NCBI GenBank assembly: GCA_004296145.1
Contig: SEBM01000002.1
Span: 1-36,415 of the forward strand
Length of the DNA: 36,415 nucleotides
Source: Flavobacterium sp.
GTDB lineage: Bacteria > Bacteroidota > Bacteroidia > Flavobacteriales > Flavobacteriaceae
Direction of reading: 5' to 3'
Position 1 is the stretch's first letter. Each line of letters begins with the position of its first letter. The translations under genes were made by a program, and so were the position numbers. Below, piece after piece: positions 1 to 7,690 of the stretch. Under the pieces are notes generated by a model. The model made no database searches. It saw only the letters and a list, made by a program, of their open reading frames with translations, and was not told the origin of the DNA.

Positions 1-83
1 ATTTTTATCCTGATAAACGATTAAAAGCCCCACTTTGTCGATTATTTTGAATGGATATAAATAATTTCTAAAAAATAAATATT

Positions 84-683
84 ATGACTCCAAACCTACA
101 AATTGAACTTAGACGTTTCATATCTTCTAATGTTGTTTCAAAGTTGAATAAGTTTTATTTTGAAAATGATGCACTTTTAATAAAAGGAATTGATGTTTCA
201 ATAGGTACAGTCCTGATGGGATTGTATAATAAAGCTGAGGAGTCGGGTTTTTATAAAGAAATGGTTTCAATGATCGGCGAAAATTCTACCTTTTATGGAG
301 AAGTCGATTTTACTTCAGGCAGAATTTTATCAGTAGACGACTGCTACCGCCTAGAAGGAAATGATTTACTAAAAGAAATTTTCGGCAACAAAAAAGGAAG
401 AATTTCCGAAATGATCTCAAACGAAGTCGGAATAAAAAGCGAAACAGCACGCGAAATCCTTAATTTTTCAGCACTACTAGTTGTTTCTTATCTTAAAAAC
501 AACATCCAGCTTTTAGACAGTTTAAAATTACTTCTTGAAGAACAAAAAAGAGATATCCTGAACAGCATTCATCCCGGAATCAAAATTATATTAGGATTTT
601 CATGTTACGAATCTGTAGATGATAAAAATCAGGCAAACTTAGGAAGATCAATTTTTACACTTTTCGGTCACAATTTCTTCTAG
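84..683 (+). CDS. DUF937-like domain protein
   Basis: A 199-residue soluble protein with no signal peptide or membrane segment. The stretch from about residue 94 to 135 (GNDLLKEIFGNKKGRISEMI, then a helix with SETAREILNFSALLVVSYL) has the pattern of DUF937 proteins: a short LLxxIFG turn followed by amphipathic helices. The family has no settled function. The ATG at 84 is the only sensible start. The gene stands alone: the next gene to the right is on the other strand and converges with it, and an inverted repeat lies between their ends. Family assignment is from memory of the pattern; the function is unknown. Confidence 0.75.
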   Translation: MTPNLQIELRRFISSNVVSKLNKFYFENDALLIKGIDVSIGTVLMGLYNKAEESGFYKEMVSMIGENSTFYGEVDFTSGRILSVDDCYRLEGNDLLKEIFGNKKGRISEMISNEVGIKSETAREILNFSALLVVSYLKNNIQLLDSLKLLLEEQKRDILNSIHPGIKIILGFSCYESVDDKNQANLGRSIFTLFGHNFF

Positions 684-695
684 AATTTTCTTTAA

Positions 696-738
696 TTAAA
701 ATAAAAAATCCCATTTTACAGAAGTAAAACAGGATTTA
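696..738 (-). terminator. Intrinsic terminator of the pseudouridine synthase gene
   Basis: A 14-base stem with two mismatches (706-719 against 724-737) and a four-base loop. Read on the minus strand it is followed directly by a T-rich run. On the plus strand no T-run follows, so it serves the leftward gene rather than the DUF937 gene. Confidence 0.7.
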
Positions 739-762
739 TATGGCTTGAATTTGAAGCGTTTC

Positions 763-1671
763 TTAAACGTTTTTCAAATTAATAATTTCTTGTTCTGTCA
801 ATAAACGCCAATTACCTCTTGGTAAATTCTTTTTGGTAAGACCGGCAAAAGACACACGATCTATACGTAAAACATCATAATCAAAGTTTTCAAAAATAGC
901 ACGAACAACTTTTACATTAGACGAACGTAATTTAAGACCAATCTCGCTTTTAGGTTCATTATCAATATAACTAACCTCTTCAACAAAAACGCGGTGTCCG
1001 TCAAGGACTAAACCTTTGCTGATTTTTTCCAAATCCTCATACTTTAGGTTTTTATCCAAAGAAACCTGATAGATTTTTGATGATTTCTGACTCGGTAAAG
1101 TAAACTTACGAATCATATCAGTATCATTAGTAAACAACAATAAACCAGTTGTGTTCTTGTCCATTCTTCCAATCGGAGCAATTTTAGCCGTAGTAGAACC
1201 ACGAACCAATTCCAAAACATTACGGAATTCCTGACCTTCGTCAAGAGCAGTTGTAAAGTTTTTAGGTTTGTTCAATAAGATGTATTCTTTCTTTTCCGGA
1301 GTCAGAACAACGCCGTCAAAGTTTACAACATCATTAATTTTTACTAAATAACCCATTTCAGTAACCGGAACGCCATTCACTTTAACGTTTCCAGACTGAA
1401 TATATATATCAGCATCACGACGCGAGCATACACCAGAATTTGAGATGTATTTGTTCAGACGAATCTCGTCTGCCGCTTTTTGTCTCTTTGGCGCCTGATT
1501 TTGTTTTTTAAGTTTTTTCGCCGCTTCTTCTTCAGCTGCTTTCACAGCAGGTTTCACTTTTTTCGGCCCTTGCGCGCGTTTTGCCATCGCAGGTTTTGGC
1601 TTGTTAGAGTTTGATCTTGAGCTATTTGGTCTAGATCCGCCTCTTTTATTATTGCCTTCCTTATTATTCAT
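763..1671 (-). CDS. RsuA/RluB/RluF-type rRNA pseudouridine synthase
   Basis: Converts a uridine in rRNA to pseudouridine, in the cytosol on ribosomal RNA. Residues 70-115 form an S4 RNA-binding domain (IRLNKYISNSGVCSRRDADI). The catalytic loop is PIGRMDKNTTGLLLFTND with Asp171 as the expected nucleophile, which is the RsuA/RluB/RluE/RluF signature. The first ~68 residues are a very basic, low-complexity tail rich in Lys, Arg, Ser, Asn and Ala, usual for Bacteroidetes members and probably an RNA-binding extension. The ATG at 1671 is 17 bases after a TATCTTTG box. The target nucleotide (23S or 16S) cannot be read from the sequence. The gene is monocistronic, with its own terminator downstream. 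Confidence 0.9.
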   Translation of the reverse strand: MNNKEGNNKRGGSRPNSSRSNSNKPKPAMAKRAQGPKKVKPAVKAAEEEAAKKLKKQNQAPKRQKAADEIRLNKYISNSGVCSRRDADIYIQSGNVKVNGVPVTEMGYLVKINDVVNFDGVVLTPEKKEYILLNKPKNFTTALDEGQEFRNVLELVRGSTTAKIAPIGRMDKNTTGLLLFTNDTDMIRKFTLPSQKSSKIYQVSLDKNLKYEDLEKISKGLVLDGHRVFVEEVSYIDNEPKSEIGLKLRSSNVKVVRAIFENFDYDVLRIDRVSFAGLTKKNLPRGNWRLLTEQEIINLKNV

Positions 1672-1688
1672 AAATTCTGTAATTTGTG

Positions 1689-1696
1689 CAAAGATA
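1689..1696 (-). promoter_or_regulatory. Candidate -7 box (TATCTTTG) for the pseudouridine synthase
   Basis: CAAAGATA on the plus strand reads TATCTTTG on the minus strand and fits the Bacteroidetes -7 consensus TAnnTTTG. It lies 17 bases upstream of the ATG. The same octamer sits at exactly the same distance in front of mvaD. No clear -33 TTTG is visible. Confidence 0.5.
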
Positions 1697-1794
1697 GTTT
1701 ATTCTTGCCAAATAATCCTAAGTTCATTGTTCTTAGATTAATAGGGCTAACATTTTGATGTTCAGGAGCATCACATTTGGCATTTTTTAGAAAC

Positions 1795-1878
1795 ATGGGT
1801 TCCCGCTGTCATTCCAAATCTTTTATTTTTTTAAAGAAAAAAAATAAAAGGATTTTCCCTTCCATCGGGGCTAAATTC
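1795..1878 (-). ncRNA. Possible structured RNA element in the 309-base gap
   Basis: The gap 1672-1980 holds no gene. On the minus strand it contains TTTAGCCCCGATGGAAGG, then an AT-rich hairpin (1816-1832 with 1837-1855, AAAG loop, one bulge), then GGAATGACAGCGGGAACC. CCCG near the 5' end can pair with CGGG near the 3' end and close the whole element. I recognise the arrangement (TAGCCCCGATGGAAG, hairpin, AGCGGGA) as one that recurs between genes of many Flavobacteriia. It may be the Rfam Flavo-1 motif, but that cannot be confirmed here. It lies ~100 bases after the prenyltransferase stop, on the same strand, so it could also be the 3' end of that operon transcript. Confidence 0.45.
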
Positions 1879-1980
1879 AAACATTTGGCTTCTTTTAAAC
1901 AATTCCTTAAGTTTCTTCAAAGTAAACATAGAGATTAACCTAAAGATAAAAACAGCGAATCTCAATAAAATAAATAAAAA

Positions 1981-2937
1981 TCAGGTATTCAAAAGCAAAC
2001 TTTTTCCATGCCACAAAACACTTGGATTTATCAGAACGATGCAAAAAACACCCGAAACAATCAGGAATTTCAATACATTATGCAGTAGTAAATATTGTTC
2101 TTTTGAATTTGATCTCCAGAGATAAAGCAGAAAAAAAAGCATTACAACAAAACAGATATAAAAGTAAATATCCATAAAGCCAACATCGTAAATATTTACC
2201 AAAACATACACAGGAAAAATGGTAAAAATAGTTAAAGTGGTTATAATCTGTTTCGATACTTTTTCTCCATAAATAACCGGAATCGTACGATAATCATTGA
2301 CCAAGTCGCCTTTTAGATTCTCCAGATCTTTTATCATTTCGCGAATTAGTAAAAGTAAAAACAAGAAAACCGCATGGGCCGAAATCACTACAAAATGACT
2401 CATATGATTCTCAATTTCTTCAAACGAAATCTTATTATAGAAATAAAGCAGAATGGCAAAAAACGGAATTACAGCTAATAATGCCGACATTAAATTTCCA
2501 ACAATCGGATACTTTTTTATTTTATGTGAATAAAACCAAATCAGAAAAATGTAAGCCGAAAAGAATAAAAAAGCTCTCCATGAAACAATATATGCCATTA
2601 ATACAGCGATAAAATTCAAAGTAAAATAAACCGACAACTTTGTTTTTTGACTCACTAATCTGTCCAGCATAGATTTATTTGGGCGATTAATTAAATCTTT
2701 CTGACTGTCGTAAAAATTATTAATAATATAACCGGAAGCAATTGTAATGGCCGACGCAAAAACAATCAGGAATAAATAAAAATCCAGAATAATGTCTAAC
2801 GCCCTAATTTCGGGAGCGAGAATAAAAATGGCCGATAAATATTGTGCTAAAATTATAATTGGAATGTTATAGCCCCTTACGACAGAAAACAAACTAACAA
2901 TTTTCATTACTAAAAGTTTGTGCTGTCTGTTTAACAT
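1981..2937 (-). CDS. UbiA-family prenyltransferase
   Basis: An integral membrane enzyme that transfers a prenyl chain from a prenyl diphosphate to an acceptor. It shows about eight to nine hydrophobic segments and both Asp-rich UbiA motifs: NNFYDSQKDLINRP (residues 73-86, Asp77 and Asp81) and REMIKDLENLKGDLVNDYR (199-217). The NxxxDxxxD form with a following RP is close to the geranylgeranylglycerol-phosphate geranylgeranyltransferase-like branch of the family, but the acceptor cannot be decided from sequence. It is the last gene of the isoprenoid group, 60 bases after the DUF502 gene, which fits use of a product of the mevalonate pathway. Confidence 0.85.
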   Translation of the reverse strand: MLNRQHKLLVMKIVSLFSVVRGYNIPIIILAQYLSAIFILAPEIRALDIILDFYLFLIVFASAITIASGYIINNFYDSQKDLINRPNKSMLDRLVSQKTKLSVYFTLNFIAVLMAYIVSWRAFLFFSAYIFLIWFYSHKIKKYPIVGNLMSALLAVIPFFAILLYFYNKISFEEIENHMSHFVVISAHAVFLFLLLLIREMIKDLENLKGDLVNDYRTIPVIYGEKVSKQIITTLTIFTIFPVYVLVNIYDVGFMDIYFYICFVVMLFFLLYLWRSNSKEQYLLLHNVLKFLIVSGVFCIVLINPSVLWHGKSLLLNT

Positions 2938-2997
2938 AAATTATATTGGTATTGGATTAGATGGAGTAAGTTAAAAGTTATTTTTTGATTCTAAAAT

Positions 2998-3588
2998 TTA
3001 CAATTTGTTTTTTAACAATTCTTTAGAACCATAACCAAGTTTTCTGATACAGGCTAAAGCTTGTTTTTGAGTAATTCCGATTTCTGTAATATCTTTTTTT
3101 TCTACAAAAACCACAGAACCACTCCAGGGATTTGGCGCGTCCGGAATAAACACGGCAAAATTATTTTCGTTGATTTCTTCAATTAAAAATGCAAATTGAA
3201 GTCCTGCATCTGTTGGTACCAAAATGACTTTCAGATCTTTATTAGATTCAATTCCCATAATGCTTTCATTCATATTTTTCATAAATGAATATCCGGGAAC
3301 AAAACTTAAAATTCCGTTTTCAATTCTCAGGATTAATTTTTTAGCGGCAGGAGTTCTCGCTACAAAACCTGCAATAAAACAAATCAGGATAATCAATATT
3401 ATACCGACAAGTTCTTGAAGTGCAATTCCTAAAACATGTAATCTGGGTAAGTTATTTACAAGCGGAAGCGTGACTTTCTGAATTATTCCGTAACCTTTCT
3501 CCAGAATAATAAGCAATACTACTAAAGGTGCTAAAAAAAGAATTCCTCCTAAAAAAGTTGTTTTGATTATTTTAAAAATACTTTTCAT
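2998..3588 (-). CDS. DUF502 family membrane protein
   Basis: A 196-residue protein with two N-terminal transmembrane helices (about residues 9-30 and 52-76) and a soluble domain containing FVPGYSFMKNMNESIMGIES and a VPTDAGLQFAFLIEE...VFIPDAPNPWSG region. This layout is typical of DUF502. Its role is not established. It lies between the GHMP kinase and the prenyltransferase, 66 and 60 bases away, all on one strand, so it is probably transcribed with the isoprenoid genes. A link to lipid or isoprenoid traffic is only an inference from position. Confidence 0.8.
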   Translation of the reverse strand: MKSIFKIIKTTFLGGILFLAPLVVLLIILEKGYGIIQKVTLPLVNNLPRLHVLGIALQELVGIILIILICFIAGFVARTPAAKKLILRIENGILSFVPGYSFMKNMNESIMGIESNKDLKVILVPTDAGLQFAFLIEEINENNFAVFIPDAPNPWSGSVVFVEKKDITEIGITQKQALACIRKLGYGSKELLKNKL

Positions 3589-3654
3589 AATAAATAACTT
3601 TAGGATGAAAACTTTATGAAAACAGAATCAAATAACTTCGGCTTTTAAGGGATT

Positions 3655-4593
3655 TTAGAATTGATAAACAACTTCTAATTTATAGTCTTTTAAAGAAACT
3701 TTAGCACGTTCTAAATCTTCGGTAAAACCAAGGATATAACCACCTCCGCCAGAACCACAAAGTTTTAAGTAATAATCGTTTGTGTCAATTCCGTGTTGCC
3801 AGATTCCATGAAATTGCTCCGGAATCATTGGTTTGAAGTTGTTTAGAACTACTTTAGAAAGCTTTTTAGTATTAGTAAACAAAGACTTCATATCGCCATG
3901 CAGAAAGTTTTCTACGCAGGCATCCGTATATTTTACAAATTGGTTTTTAAGCATCGTACGGAAACCTTTGTCTTTTAGGTTTTCCATAAAAATATTAACC
4001 ATCGGAGCTGTTTCGCCCACAATTCCTGAGTCTAATAAAAAGACAGCGCCTTTCCCATCAAAACTTTGAGTCGGAATTCCGGTTGCTTCAATATTATCTT
4101 TAGAATTAATTAAAATCGGAATGCTCAAATAACTGTTTAAAGGATCCAAACCAGAACTTTTTCCGTGGAAAAAACTCTCCATTTGAGAAAATATATTTTT
4201 TAATTGTAATAGTTTTTCGCGTGTAAGATTTTCTAAAACAGTGATTTTGTGTGTAGCATATTTATCATAAATCGCCGCAACAAGCGCGCCGCTGCTTCCA
4301 ACACCATATCCTTGCGGAATACTGGAATCGAAATACATTCCTGTTTCAACATCACTTTTTAGAGATGTCAAATCGAAAGAAACCAAATCAGGTTGTTCTG
4401 TTTGTAAGGTTTCAAGATAAACAACATAACGTTTTAAACTTGAATTTGATGCAATAGCTTCCGCCGAAGGTTCTTCGGATTTCTTTAAAGCACCATTGTA
4501 AAAATTATAAGGAATAGAAAGTCCTTTAGAGTCACGAATGATTCCGTATTCTCCAAAGAGTAATATTTTCGAGTAAAATAATGGTCCTTTCAT
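3655..4593 (-). CDS. GHMP kinase, probable mevalonate kinase
   Basis: ATP-dependent kinase of the GHMP superfamily, most likely phosphorylating mevalonate in the cytosol. It has the ATP-binding loop PQGYGVGSSGA (93-103), the GKSSGLDP segment with the likely catalytic base Asp150, and the C-terminal glycine motif CGSGGGGYILGF (279-290). At 312 residues it has the usual length. It is separated from mvaD only by a small gene and runs in the same direction, which supports a mevalonate-pathway role. Sequence alone does not exclude phosphomevalonate as substrate, and no second kinase of the pathway is in the window. Confidence 0.82.
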   Translation of the reverse strand: MKGPLFYSKILLFGEYGIIRDSKGLSIPYNFYNGALKKSEEPSAEAIASNSSLKRYVVYLETLQTEQPDLVSFDLTSLKSDVETGMYFDSSIPQGYGVGSSGALVAAIYDKYATHKITVLENLTREKLLQLKNIFSQMESFFHGKSSGLDPLNSYLSIPILINSKDNIEATGIPTQSFDGKGAVFLLDSGIVGETAPMVNIFMENLKDKGFRTMLKNQFVKYTDACVENFLHGDMKSLFTNTKKLSKVVLNNFKPMIPEQFHGIWQHGIDTNDYYLKLCGSGGGGYILGFTEDLERAKVSLKDYKLEVVYQF

Positions 4594-4652
4594 TTTTTAT
4601 TTTATGTCTTTTTTTATTTTTTTGATTTGGGAATTCAATGCTTTTTAAATAA

Positions 4653-4907
4653 TTAGTTTTTAATATATAAACCAATTATCATCATTGCAAGAGCAAAAAA
4701 CAAGCCGACAAACCATTTTATCATATCATTTTTTGCATCTGTAATTTCTTTTTTTACAAAATCTTTAGAAGCAATTTCATTTTTATCTTGTCTGATTTCT
4801 TCGCTAATAGTTCTGTCAATTGCTTCAACAAACTCTTTAGCCTTACTCTCATCAAGATTAAGTTCTTTTCTAAATAAATCGTAAAGTTTTATAGTCGCAG
4901 AATTCAT
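4653..4907 (-). CDS. Small coiled-coil protein with C-terminal membrane anchor
   Basis: An 84-residue protein. The N-terminal part is charged and helical (KLYDLFRKELNLDESKAKEF, then a polar Glu/Lys-rich stretch). The last ~20 residues (WFVGLFFALAMMIIGLYIKN) form one transmembrane helix. The layout recalls short DUF1640/CCDC90-like proteins, but the resemblance is general. It sits 37 bases after mvaD and 59 bases before the GHMP kinase. Its function is unknown. Confidence 0.7.
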   Translation of the reverse strand: MNSATIKLYDLFRKELNLDESKAKEFVEAIDRTISEEIRQDKNEIASKDFVKKEITDAKNDMIKWFVGLFFALAMMIIGLYIKN

Positions 4908-4944
4908 GTTTTAATTTAAAAATAATATATAAAGATACGCAAAA

Positions 4945-6027
4945 TTACAATGCAATTGCACCGTTTCCAATTTCGTCGCAAATGTACTGACCATTCTGAC
5001 AAAAAACAACTAATTCGGTTTGAATAAATTGTAATACTTTTTCTTTAACGTTTTCAGGATAAAGCACATGCACATTGGCGCCGGCATCAAGCGTAAAACA
5101 AACAGAAATCTGTGTTTCATTCCTAAATTTCCAGATTGAATTTATGATTTGAAGCGTATTTGGCTTCATCAAAATATAATACGGCATCGAAGTCATCATC
5201 ATAGCATGTAAAGTCAAAGCTTCACTTTCTACAACTTTGATAAATTCCTCAATATTTCCATTTTCAAAAATTGAAATTAAAAGATCCAGATTTTCGTGTG
5301 CCTGAGCAAAACGTCTTTCTGCATACGGATGATTGTGCATTAAATCATGCCCAACTGTGCTCGAAACTTGTTTTTCGCCTTTATCAACTAATAAAATAGT
5401 ATCTTGGTAATTCTTGAAATTTTCATGAATAGTATAAGGAAATTCAACTCCAAATAAATCGGTGCTTCCAGTTATATTTGCCTGATTTCCCCAAACCACA
5501 ACATTTCCTTTTACACTTCTGCATGCGCTTCCTGAACCTAAACGGGCCAGAAAAGAAGCTTTCTGAAAGAAATAATCATCCGTCATTTCCGGATTTAAAG
5601 CTTTCTCTAAACTCATAAAATTCATTGCCAAAGCAGCCATTCCAGAAGCCGAAGAAGCAATGCCCGAACTGTGCGGAAAAGTATTCTGAGTATCAATCGT
5701 AAAATGATACTCTTTCAAAAACGGCAGATAAACTTCAATTCTTTCTAGAAACTTCTGAATCTTTGGTTTGAAATCTTCTTTTGGTTTTCCTTCAAAAAGC
5801 AAATCAAAAGAAAAAGAATCTTGGTTTTCTTTTTTCGAAAAAGCAACCTTAGTAATTGTTTTGCAATTGTTTAATGTAAAACTTACCGAAGGATTTGCCG
5901 GAATCTGATTGTCTTTTTTCCCCCAATATTTTACTAATGCAATATTGCTCGGAGCGCTCCACTCAAAGTTTCCATTTTCGATTGTTGAAGTATATTTTTT
6001 TGGAATAAAATCAGCTGCTGTAAACAT
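4945..6027 (-). CDS. mvaD: Diphosphomevalonate decarboxylase
   Basis: Converts mevalonate diphosphate to isopentenyl diphosphate with ATP and release of CO2. Visible signatures are SAPSNIALVKYWGKKD (24-39), the phosphate-binding loop PHSSGIASSASG (118-129), ARLGSGSACRS (161-171) and FTLDAGANVHVLYP with the catalytic Asp314. These are the hallmarks of mevalonate diphosphate decarboxylase, and the length of 360 residues is slightly above the usual ~330. It is the first gene of a leftward group of five. The ATG at 6027 lies 17 bases after a TATCTTTG box. tspO is transcribed divergently. Confidence 0.93.
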   Translation of the reverse strand: MFTAADFIPKKYTSTIENGNFEWSAPSNIALVKYWGKKDNQIPANPSVSFTLNNCKTITKVAFSKKENQDSFSFDLLFEGKPKEDFKPKIQKFLERIEVYLPFLKEYHFTIDTQNTFPHSSGIASSASGMAALAMNFMSLEKALNPEMTDDYFFQKASFLARLGSGSACRSVKGNVVVWGNQANITGSTDLFGVEFPYTIHENFKNYQDTILLVDKGEKQVSSTVGHDLMHNHPYAERRFAQAHENLDLLISIFENGNIEEFIKVVESEALTLHAMMMTSMPYYILMKPNTLQIINSIWKFRNETQISVCFTLDAGANVHVLYPENVKEKVLQFIQTELVVFCQNGQYICDEIGNGAIAL

Positions 6028-6044
6028 GAATTATAAAATTTTGG

Positions 6045-6052
6045 CAAAGATA
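6045..6052 (-). promoter_or_regulatory. Candidate -7 box (TATCTTTG) for the mvaD operon
   Basis: The minus-strand reading fits TAnnTTTG exactly and ends 17 bases before the mvaD ATG, giving a predicted leader of about ten bases. No convincing -33 TTTG is seen upstream, where the region runs into the 6069-6134 inverted repeat. Confidence 0.5.
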
Positions 6053-6068
6053 GTTTTTAAATATTTCC

Positions 6069-6134
6069 ACCATATAAGTTATATAAGAAAATATAATCAG
6101 GCTTGCTAAAATGAACTCATATAACTTATATGGT
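6069..6134. repeat. Perfect 16-base inverted repeat between mvaD and tspO
   Basis: ACCATATAAGTTATAT at 6069-6084 is exactly complementary to 6119-6134, with a 34-base spacer. It lies between two divergent genes, so it is not a terminator of either. The AT-rich CCATATAAGTTATATAAG unit resembles a dispersed intergenic palindrome of flavobacterial genomes. That resemblance is from memory. Confidence 0.75.
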
Positions 6135-6151
6135 TTAAAATTTCTTTTAAC

Positions 6152-6159
6152 TATTTTTG
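6152..6159 (+). promoter_or_regulatory. Candidate -7 box (TATTTTTG) for tspO
   Basis: Fits TAnnTTTG and ends 18 bases before the ATG at 6178. It overlaps the TTG at 6157 that could extend the reading frame, which argues that translation starts at 6178 instead. Confidence 0.45.
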
Positions 6160-6177
6160 AATACAAAATTTAATAAA

Positions 6178-6654
6178 ATGAATAAGTTCGTAAAAATCGC
6201 TATAGCTATAATTATTTGTTTAATGGTTGGATATTCTGCCAGTCTTGTTACAAGACCAAGCGTAGAAAGCTGGTATCCGACTATCGAAAAACCAATTTTT
6301 AATCCGCCCAATTGGATTTTCATGCCAATGTGGACATTGCTTTATATTTTAATGGCAGTTGCTGCAGGATTGGTTTGGGATAAAATAAAAGAACAAAATG
6401 CGGAAGTAAAAAAAGCGCTAGGTTTCTTTTTGATTCAATTGATATTGAATGCCATCTGGTCGTATCTTTTCTTCGGATTAAAAAATCCTATGCTGGCTCT
6501 AATCGAAATTGCTCTTTTAGAATTAATGATTTACGAAACATATTTAAAATTCAGAAAAATCAATAAAACTTCGGGATATTTATTGATTCCTTATATGGCG
6601 TGGGTAGGTTTTGCTATGATTTTGAATGCTAGTATTTGGTGGTTGAATAAATAG
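6178..6654 (+). CDS. tspO: TspO/MBR family membrane protein
   Basis: A 158-residue, five-helix membrane protein of the translocator protein family, known to bind porphyrins and cholesterol-like ligands and linked to stress and tetrapyrrole handling. Family marks are SWYPTIEKPIFNPPNWIF near residues 31-48, then PMWTLLYILMAVAAG, and AIWSYLFFGLKNP in the second half. The start at 6178 is preferred over an in-frame TTG at 6157, because the TTG falls inside the probable -7 promoter box and adds only seven polar residues before MNKFVKIAIA. It is divergent from mvaD across the 6069-6134 palindrome. Confidence 0.9.
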   Translation: MNKFVKIAIAIIICLMVGYSASLVTRPSVESWYPTIEKPIFNPPNWIFMPMWTLLYILMAVAAGLVWDKIKEQNAEVKKALGFFLIQLILNAIWSYLFFGLKNPMLALIEIALLELMIYETYLKFRKINKTSGYLLIPYMAWVGFAMILNASIWWLNK

Positions 6655-6693
6655 TTTGTTTCAGGTTTCAGGTTTTATTTTGTTTCAGGTTTA
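6655..6693. repeat. GTTTCAGGTTT direct repeats
   Basis: The gap between tspO and the TPR gene carries three copies of a GTTTCAGGTTT-like unit, two of them overlapping. Similar CAGGTTTCAGGTTT runs recur between genes in flavobacteria. No promoter or terminator hairpin is seen in the gap. Confidence 0.5.
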
Positions 6694-6709
6694 ATCTATA
6701 CGTTTATTT

Positions 6710-7690
6710 ATGAATAAATTCAAGGTTTTAATTGTTGTTTTGGTTTTGCTTTCATTTAAGAGTTTTGCCTGTTTGAATGGTGAATCCAGAATCCTTAAAA
6801 ATGGAGCTTATGCTTATCAAGATTATGAGGGAATAAATCCCGAAGGTCATCAGTTTTTTAGTGGTGATTTTCCAAAATTGATAATTGAACTGGATAGTTT
6901 GTATAAAAAGACAAAGGATCTGGATTATTTATCCGATAAAGGATATCTTTTAATTGTTCAGGGAAAATATAACGAAGCTTTAAATTTATATCTGAATATT
7001 GAAAAAATCGAGCCCAACAGATACTCTACGGCATCTAATCTTGGAACGCTTTATGAATTAATGGGAGAAAATCAGAAAGCGTATACGTGGATTAAAAAAT
7101 CTATTGAAATTAATCCAGAATCTCATAAAGGATCTGAATGGCTTCATTTGAGAATATTAGAAGCTAAAATCAAGAATTTAAAAGATATTTCTGGTCAGTT
7201 TTTAATTAATACAAATTTTGGAATTTCAAACGAACCTAGAACTAAATTATCAAAAGAAGAAATTGATGAATTAACTCAGTCTGTTTACTATCAGGTAAAT
7301 GAACGGATGTCGTTTATAGAACCAAAAGATAAAATTATTTCGATTTTGCTTTTTGAACTAGGAAATCTTGCAGAATTAAAAGGAGAGAATAATAGCGCTC
7401 TTGCAACTTACAAAAGTGCCAGACGTTACGGTTACGATGGAGATTTGATTGTGGCAAGAATGATTAACAGCGCTCAACACGAGGTTGATTATTATAGCGA
7501 AAGAGCCGTGAGTTACGGGTCTCAACTTAGGGATTTAAGAGAAAGTAGAAAGGCAATATATGCAGGTTATATATATCAAATTGAAACAAGTTTGATTGTT
7601 CTTTCTGGAATCGTAATTATTTTACTAATTGCTTTAATCCTATTTTTCTTAAAATGGAAAAAGCTTAAGAAATCTACTTTAGCTTCTTAA
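6710..7690 (+). CDS. TPR protein with signal peptide and C-terminal membrane helix
   Basis: A 326-residue protein. Residues 1-20 form a signal peptide ending in SFKSFA and followed by a Cys; it is not a classic lipobox, because Phe and Ala at -2/-1 fit signal peptidase I or II about equally. Residues ~70-155 contain two or three tetratricopeptide-like repeats (GYLLIVQGKYNEALNLYLNI, NLGTLYELMGENQKAYTWI). Another helical pair follows near LLFELGNLAELKGENNSALA. A single hydrophobic helix lies at ~293-314, followed by a Lys-rich tail, so the TPR domain should be in the periplasm with the C-terminus cytosolic. No partner is evident. Its 3' end overlaps the next, convergent gene by 17 bases. Confidence 0.75.
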   Translation: MNKFKVLIVVLVLLSFKSFACLNGESRILKNGAYAYQDYEGINPEGHQFFSGDFPKLIIELDSLYKKTKDLDYLSDKGYLLIVQGKYNEALNLYLNIEKIEPNRYSTASNLGTLYELMGENQKAYTWIKKSIEINPESHKGSEWLHLRILEAKIKNLKDISGQFLINTNFGISNEPRTKLSKEEIDELTQSVYYQVNERMSFIEPKDKIISILLFELGNLAELKGENNSALATYKSARRYGYDGDLIVARMINSAQHEVDYYSERAVSYGSQLRDLRESRKAIYAGYIYQIETSLIVLSGIVIILLIALILFFLKWKKLKKSTLAS

